From NCBI GenBank assembly GCA_020831845.1, contig JAFIFV010000146.1, positions 94,245 through 158,244 of the forward strand: DNA of 64,000 nt. Direction: 5' to 3'. A program made the position numbers and the translations under genes. Positions 60,228-64,000 of this stretch are shown piece by piece. The stretch comes from Ectothiorhodospiraceae bacterium. GTDB taxonomy: Bacteria; Pseudomonadota; Gammaproteobacteria; Nitrococcales; Aquisalimonadaceae. The notes below the pieces were generated by a model, which worked only from the letters and a program-made list of their open reading frames with translations, made no database searches and was not told the DNA's origin. The stretch's first letter is position 1, and each line of letters starts with the position of its first letter.

Positions 60228-61304
60228 ATGGCTTTGCGAGATACGGTCGATGAAGCTGCCCTTGGTGGCAGCCTGACCGGGCAGGCAGGCGGCAGCCCCA
60301 CGGTAAAGCCGGACGCTGCCGAGGCCCTGCTGTCTGTGGAGGACCTCAGCATCGGCTTCCGTGGCCGCGACGGGGACACCTCCGTGACCCGAAAAGTGTC
60401 CTTCTTCGTGCGTCCCGGCGAACGGGTTGGTGTGGTTGGGGAAAGTGGTTGCGGCAAGACCGTGACCGGACTCTCGCTGTTGCGCCTGCTGCCGGAACGC
60501 ACGGCCCGGATCGATGGGCGCATCCTGTTCGATGGCCGCGATCTCAGCACCCTGCCGATGCGGGAAATGCGCAAGATCCGTGGTCGCGACATCAGCATGA
60601 TCTTCCAGGAGCCGATGAGTGCGCTGGATCCGGTGTTCACCATCGGCCAGCAGCTCAGCGAAACCCTGCTGGCGCACTTCGATATGTCGCGCAAGGAGGC
60701 CAGGGAACGCAGTATCCAGGCGCTGACCGAGGTGGGCATCCCCTTGCCCGAGCGCCGCTACGACGAATATCCGCATCAGTTTTCCGGCGGCATGCGCCAG
60801 CGCGTCATGATCGCCATGGCACTGATCTGCAAACCTCGGCTGATCGTGGCCGATGAGCCCACCACCGCACTGGACGTAACGGTGCAGGCGCAGATCATCG
60901 ATCTGCTCTGCCAGTTGAGTGACGATACCGGCACCGCGCTGCTGTTCATCACCCACGATCTGGGCGTGGTCGCGGAAACCTGCAGCCGCATGCTGACCAT
61001 GTACGCCGGCGAAGTGGTGGAAGATGCAGCGGTGGATGAGGCGCTGCGGCGGCCCGGCCACCCCTATACCTCCGGCCTGTTGCGGTCGTTGCCCCGGCTC
61101 AGCGAGCGGGGTGAGCGGCTGCCTTCCATCCCTGGTCGCGTACCTTCACCAAACGCCATGCCCGAGGGTTGTCGTTTTCGCGATCGGTGCCCCTATGCCA
61201 GGCCGGGCTGCGAGGACTACCAGCCAATGGTAACCGACCGACGTGGCCGTCATGTGCGTTGCTGGCGCGTGGATGAACTGGCGCTTCCGGGAGCGGTGGA
61301 CTGA
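60228..61304 (+). CDS. Dipeptide/oligopeptide ABC transporter ATP-binding protein (DppD-like)
   Basis: The 358-aa ATPase has Walker A GESGCGKT, signature FSGGMRQRV, Walker [13 protein letters not shown] and switch His in FITHDLG. The C-terminal oligo/dipeptide extension has [14 protein letters not shown]. It is paired with the next gene through a TGATG overlap. CAGGAGGAG precedes the ATG at 60228. A substrate-binding protein lies in the same operon; permeases are expected beyond 64 kb. Confidence 0.94.
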   Translation: MALRDTVDEAALGGSLTGQAGGSPTVKPDAAEALLSVEDLSIGFRGRDGDTSVTRKVSFFVRPGERVGVVGESGCGKTVTGLSLLRLLPERTARIDGRILFDGRDLSTLPMREMRKIRGRDISMIFQEPMSALDPVFTIGQQLSETLLAHFDMSRKEARERSIQALTEVGIPLPERRYDEYPHQFSGGMRQRVMIAMALICKPRLIVADEPTTALDVTVQAQIIDLLCQLSDDTGTALLFITHDLGVVAETCSRMLTMYAGEVVEDAAVDEALRRPGHPYTSGLLRSLPRLSERGERLPSIPGRVPSPNAMPEGCRFRDRCPYARPGCEDYQPMVTDRRGRHVRCWRVDELALPGAVD

Positions 61305-62311
61305 TGGCGGTACCAGAGCAACAGATGCAGCAGGAGCCGGTGGTGGTGGCCGACGGGCTGACCATCCATTTCGATCTCAGGGGCGGCGACACGGTAAAGG
61401 CCGTGGACGGCGTCAGCTTCCAGATCCGGCCCGGCGAGACTTTCGGCATCATCGGCGAGTCCGGATCCGGCAAGACCACCGTCGGCAGGGCGCTGGTCGG
61501 GCTGCTGAAGCCAACGGGCGGCCGCATACTCTATGCCGGCCAGGACGTCTCGGCGCTGTCGTCCAGCCAGTACCGCCAACTGCGGCGCAACTATCAGATC
61601 ATCTTCCAGGACCCGCATGCCGCTCTCAATCCACGAATGACCATCCTGCAAAGCGTGCAGGAGCCGATGGAGATCATGCGCGATGGCAACCCCGCCAGCC
61701 GGCGGCAGACCGCCAGGGATGCGCTGGAACGTGCCGGCCTGCCGCCAGAAATCGGCGCCCGCTACCCGCACGAGCTTTCCGGCGGGCAGAAGCAGCGCGT
61801 CAATATCGCCCGGGCGCTCACGGTGAACCCGCGCTTCATCGTCTGCGACGAGGTAGTGGCGGCACTGGACGTCTCCGTGCGCGGCGCGATCCTGAATCTG
61901 TTCGCCGACCTGCAGAAGGAATTCGGCCTGACCTACGCCTTCATCACCCACGACATCTCGGTGGTGGCGCATATCAGCAACCGTGTCGGCGTGATGTATC
62001 TGGGCCGCTTGATGGAACTGGGGCCCACCGGCCCGGTGACCGAGCAACCGCTGCACCCCTACACACGTGCGCTGCTGTCCGCTGAGCCCCTGCCCCTGCC
62101 CAGCGAGATGCGAGACCAGGCGCGGCGCATACGCCTTACCGGGGAGATTCCCAGTCCGGTTTCGCCCCCCTCGGGGTGCCGCTTCCGTACCCGCTGCCCC
62201 TCCGCGCAGGCAGTTTGCGCCGAGCACGTGCCGGAGTGGCGGGAGCTGAGGCCGGATCACTGGGTGGCCTGCCATTTCTCGACCGAGGAAGGGCCGCCTG
62301 ACGCCTCGTGA
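61304..62311 (+). CDS. Dipeptide/oligopeptide ABC transporter ATP-binding protein (DppF-like)
   Basis: The 335-aa ATPase has Walker A GESGSGKT, signature LSGGQKQRV, Walker [13 protein letters not shown] and [10 protein letters not shown]. Its C-terminal motif is [14 protein letters not shown]. It overlaps the upstream ATPase gene by one base (TGATG). Its partner forms the second half of a DppDF-type heterodimer in the inner membrane. Confidence 0.94.
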   Translation: MAVPEQQMQQEPVVVADGLTIHFDLRGGDTVKAVDGVSFQIRPGETFGIIGESGSGKTTVGRALVGLLKPTGGRILYAGQDVSALSSSQYRQLRRNYQIIFQDPHAALNPRMTILQSVQEPMEIMRDGNPASRRQTARDALERAGLPPEIGARYPHELSGGQKQRVNIARALTVNPRFIVCDEVVAALDVSVRGAILNLFADLQKEFGLTYAFITHDISVVAHISNRVGVMYLGRLMELGPTGPVTEQPLHPYTRALLSAEPLPLPSEMRDQARRIRLTGEIPSPVSPPSGCRFRTRCPSAQAVCAEHVPEWRELRPDHWVACHFSTEEGPPDAS

Positions 62312-62387
62312 CCCACGGAAGTCAGGCACTTTTCGAACAATGAGCGTCCGGGAATCCCCGGCGCCGGTCCTGCTGGAGGAGCAACAT

Positions 62388-63977
62388 ATGCGTGACAACG
62401 ACGATAGCAGCACATTCGGTCTGGCCGACGGCATCAAGCTCAAGCGCCGGGATTTCCTTGCCCTGCTGTCCGGCACCGTCGCCGTGGCGGCACTCAGCGG
62501 GCCGGCATCGCTGCTGGCACAGGCACGCGGCAACGGCGGCATCCTGGTGATCTCCGCACCGGCGAATCCGTCCAGCCTCGACCCCGCCACCGGCGGCGCC
62601 GGTTCCGACCACGTCTTCCTGTATCCCATCTTCGACTCGCTGGTGGAATGGGACTATGAAACGCTGGCTGCCAAGCCGGGGCTGGCGAAATCATGGGAGT
62701 TCACCGACCAGCGCACGCTGGTGATGCAGCTCCAGGAGGGCGTGCGGTTCCACGACGGCGAGCCGTTCGACGCCGAGGCGGTGAAGTTCAACCTGGACCG
62801 CAACCGCACTGACGATCGGTCCAACATCCGCAACGACCTGATCAGCGTCGAATCGGTGGAAGTCACCGGCACGCACGAAGTGACGCTCCACCTGAAGGAG
62901 CCGGATACTGCGGTGCCGCTGATCCTTTCCGACCGCGCCGGCATGATGTACTCGCCGAAGGCCGTGCAGGAGCTGGGCGATCGGCACGACCGCAATCCGG
63001 TGGGTACCGGGCCGATGAAATTCGTCAGTTGGGCGGACGGCGACCGGATTCTTACGGAGGCCAACGAGGACTACTGGAAGGAAGGTCGGCCGCTGGTACA
63101 GGGCATCGATTTCCGCATCATCACCGACAGCTCCACCCGTTTGCGGTCGGTCATGTCCGGCCAGGGGCACGTGGCCTATCAACTCGACGGCCGCCAGCTC
63201 CAGCTGATCGAGCGCGGCCGCAACATCGAAGGCGTGTCCGGCCCCACCGTATACGTGTTCCAGATCTACCTGAACATGGCCCGTGGCCCGCTGCGGGAGA
63301 AGAAGGTGCGACAGGCGCTGAACCACGCCATCGATCGGGAGGCCTTCGTCCGCGCCACCATGTCCGGGGCCGGCGAGCCCGCCTTCATGAACCTGCCTGA
63401 ATCGCATTGGGCCTTCGATCCGGAGGTGGCGAAGCTCTATCCCTACGATCCGGACAAGGCCCGCGAGCTGCTGGCCGAGGCCGGCTATCCGGACGGTATC
63501 GAGCTGGACATGCGTGGCTATTCCGACCAGGGCTCGGTGCAGCGCCAGGAAGTGCTGCTGGAAATGCTGCATGCGGTGGGTGTGCGCGGGCGCTTCCGCA
63601 CCGGCACCATTGCCGAGATGTCCGCCGCCTATTTCGGCCAGGAGAAGGCGGGGGACCTGCTGGTGTCCGCCTGGACCGGTCGTCCGGATCCCAGCCTCAG
63701 CTACTCGCTGATGTACCTGGAGGACTCCTACTTCAACGCCGGCCGTGTGGCGCCGCCGGAGGGCTTTGTCGAGGCCCTGCAGCGTTCTCGCAGCACCGAC
63801 GACCTCGACGAGCGCCGCAAGGCCCTGTCGGAGGTGCAGCGCCTGGTCATGGAAAATGCGCTGGTGGTGCCGCTAGCCTTCCGCGACGACATCATGGCCT
63901 TCCAGCCCAGCGTGAAAAACCTGCAGGTGAACCTGCTGGGCAAGCCCAAGTTCGAGGACGTGACGCTGGAAGCCTGA
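62388..63977 (+). CDS. ABC transporter substrate-binding protein, family 5 (peptide/nickel type)
   Basis: The 529-aa SBP_bac_5 protein has a twin-arginine signal (IKLKRRDFLALLSGTVAVAALSGPASLLAQA). The typical core is present: NPSSLDPATGG, VRFHDGEPFDAEAVKFNLDR, NPVGTGPMKFVSW and VRQALNHAIDREAFV. It captures peptides or other solutes in the periplasm. GGAGGAG precedes 62388; an ATG at 62340 is less well supported. The window ends 23 bp after its stop. Confidence 0.94.
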   Translation: MRDNDDSSTFGLADGIKLKRRDFLALLSGTVAVAALSGPASLLAQARGNGGILVISAPANPSSLDPATGGAGSDHVFLYPIFDSLVEWDYETLAAKPGLAKSWEFTDQRTLVMQLQEGVRFHDGEPFDAEAVKFNLDRNRTDDRSNIRNDLISVESVEVTGTHEVTLHLKEPDTAVPLILSDRAGMMYSPKAVQELGDRHDRNPVGTGPMKFVSWADGDRILTEANEDYWKEGRPLVQGIDFRIITDSSTRLRSVMSGQGHVAYQLDGRQLQLIERGRNIEGVSGPTVYVFQIYLNMARGPLREKKVRQALNHAIDREAFVRATMSGAGEPAFMNLPESHWAFDPEVAKLYPYDPDKARELLAEAGYPDGIELDMRGYSDQGSVQRQEVLLEMLHAVGVRGRFRTGTIAEMSAAYFGQEKAGDLLVSAWTGRPDPSLSYSLMYLEDSYFNAGRVAPPEGFVEALQRSRSTDDLDERRKALSEVQRLVMENALVVPLAFRDDIMAFQPSVKNLQVNLLGKPKFEDVTLEA

Positions 63978-64000
63978 GGCCCGGCGCGCGGCCCGGCAGG

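Noticed and set aside
1..64000. CRISPR arrays, tRNA or rRNA genes
   Set aside because: No regularly spaced direct repeats and no tRNA-like cloverleaf or rRNA sequence was noticed on either strand.

Overview
The window is GC-rich bacterial DNA with densely packed genes. The gene content fits a free-living heterotrophic gammaproteobacterium, possibly a halophile related to Ectothiorhodospiraceae or Oceanospirillales. It includes two TRAP transporter operons, a TIGR04219-type outer-membrane protein, NnrU, Ohr/OhrR, ArfB and an orphan Hcp. The lineage is inferred from family content and codon composition only. No rRNA, tRNA, CRISPR array, phage module, recombinase or transposase gene was seen.

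Positions 1-14.5 kb are housekeeping and stress genes: a universal stress protein, an M14 peptidase, ArfB, the ohrR-ohr peroxide operon, small alpha-beta barrel proteins, a hotdog thioesterase, oxidoreductases, NnrU and an EAL phosphodiesterase. Positions 14.5-21.3 kb are on the minus strand: a TRAP dctP-dctQ-dctM operon, an EamA permease, an MDR oxidoreductase and an atypical proline-racemase homologue. Positions 21.6-27.5 kb hold an unknown basic protein, another EamA permease, a YkoF-like protein, an outer-membrane barrel, a rhomboid protease with zinc ribbons, and a tandem Usp. Positions 27.5-36.5 kb look like a nitrogen/sulfur nutrient module: a second TRAP transporter, gamma-glutamyltransferase and TauE permease in one operon, a divergent Lrp-type regulator, then TrpB2 and a metallo-beta-lactamase-fold hydrolase.

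Positions 36.5-41 kb carry ordinary genes plus two palindromic MITE-like elements. Positions 41.5-50.8 kb are the accessory core, with every gene on the minus strand. The right part (about 45-50.8 kb) reads as a gene-cassette array without an integrase in view (a CALIN). Two well-formed attC sites share the same loop and the same single-base bulge, and several degenerate ones follow. The genes are typical cassette cargo (GNAT, GST, GrpB, HigBA) plus two AT-rich genes resembling defence proteins: DUF4062-TPR and a Schlafen/AlbA-domain protein. The left part (41.6-44.9 kb) is an orphan hcp followed by an unknown protein and an alternating set of secreted and membrane proteins. That set includes two paralogues with signal peptides, and an 89-nt leader is duplicated before hcp and before a downstream gene. 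I regard this as a candidate Hcp-linked effector/immunity module.

Positions 51-64 kb hold an outer-membrane barrel, a flavin monooxygenase, an acyl-CoA ligase, a single-chain biotin-dependent acyl-CoA carboxylase, a divergent TetR regulator with repeated operator-like motifs, and the start of a dipeptide-type ABC transporter operon. Several families of dispersed palindromic repeats lie between genes, one of them placed mostly directly after stop codons.
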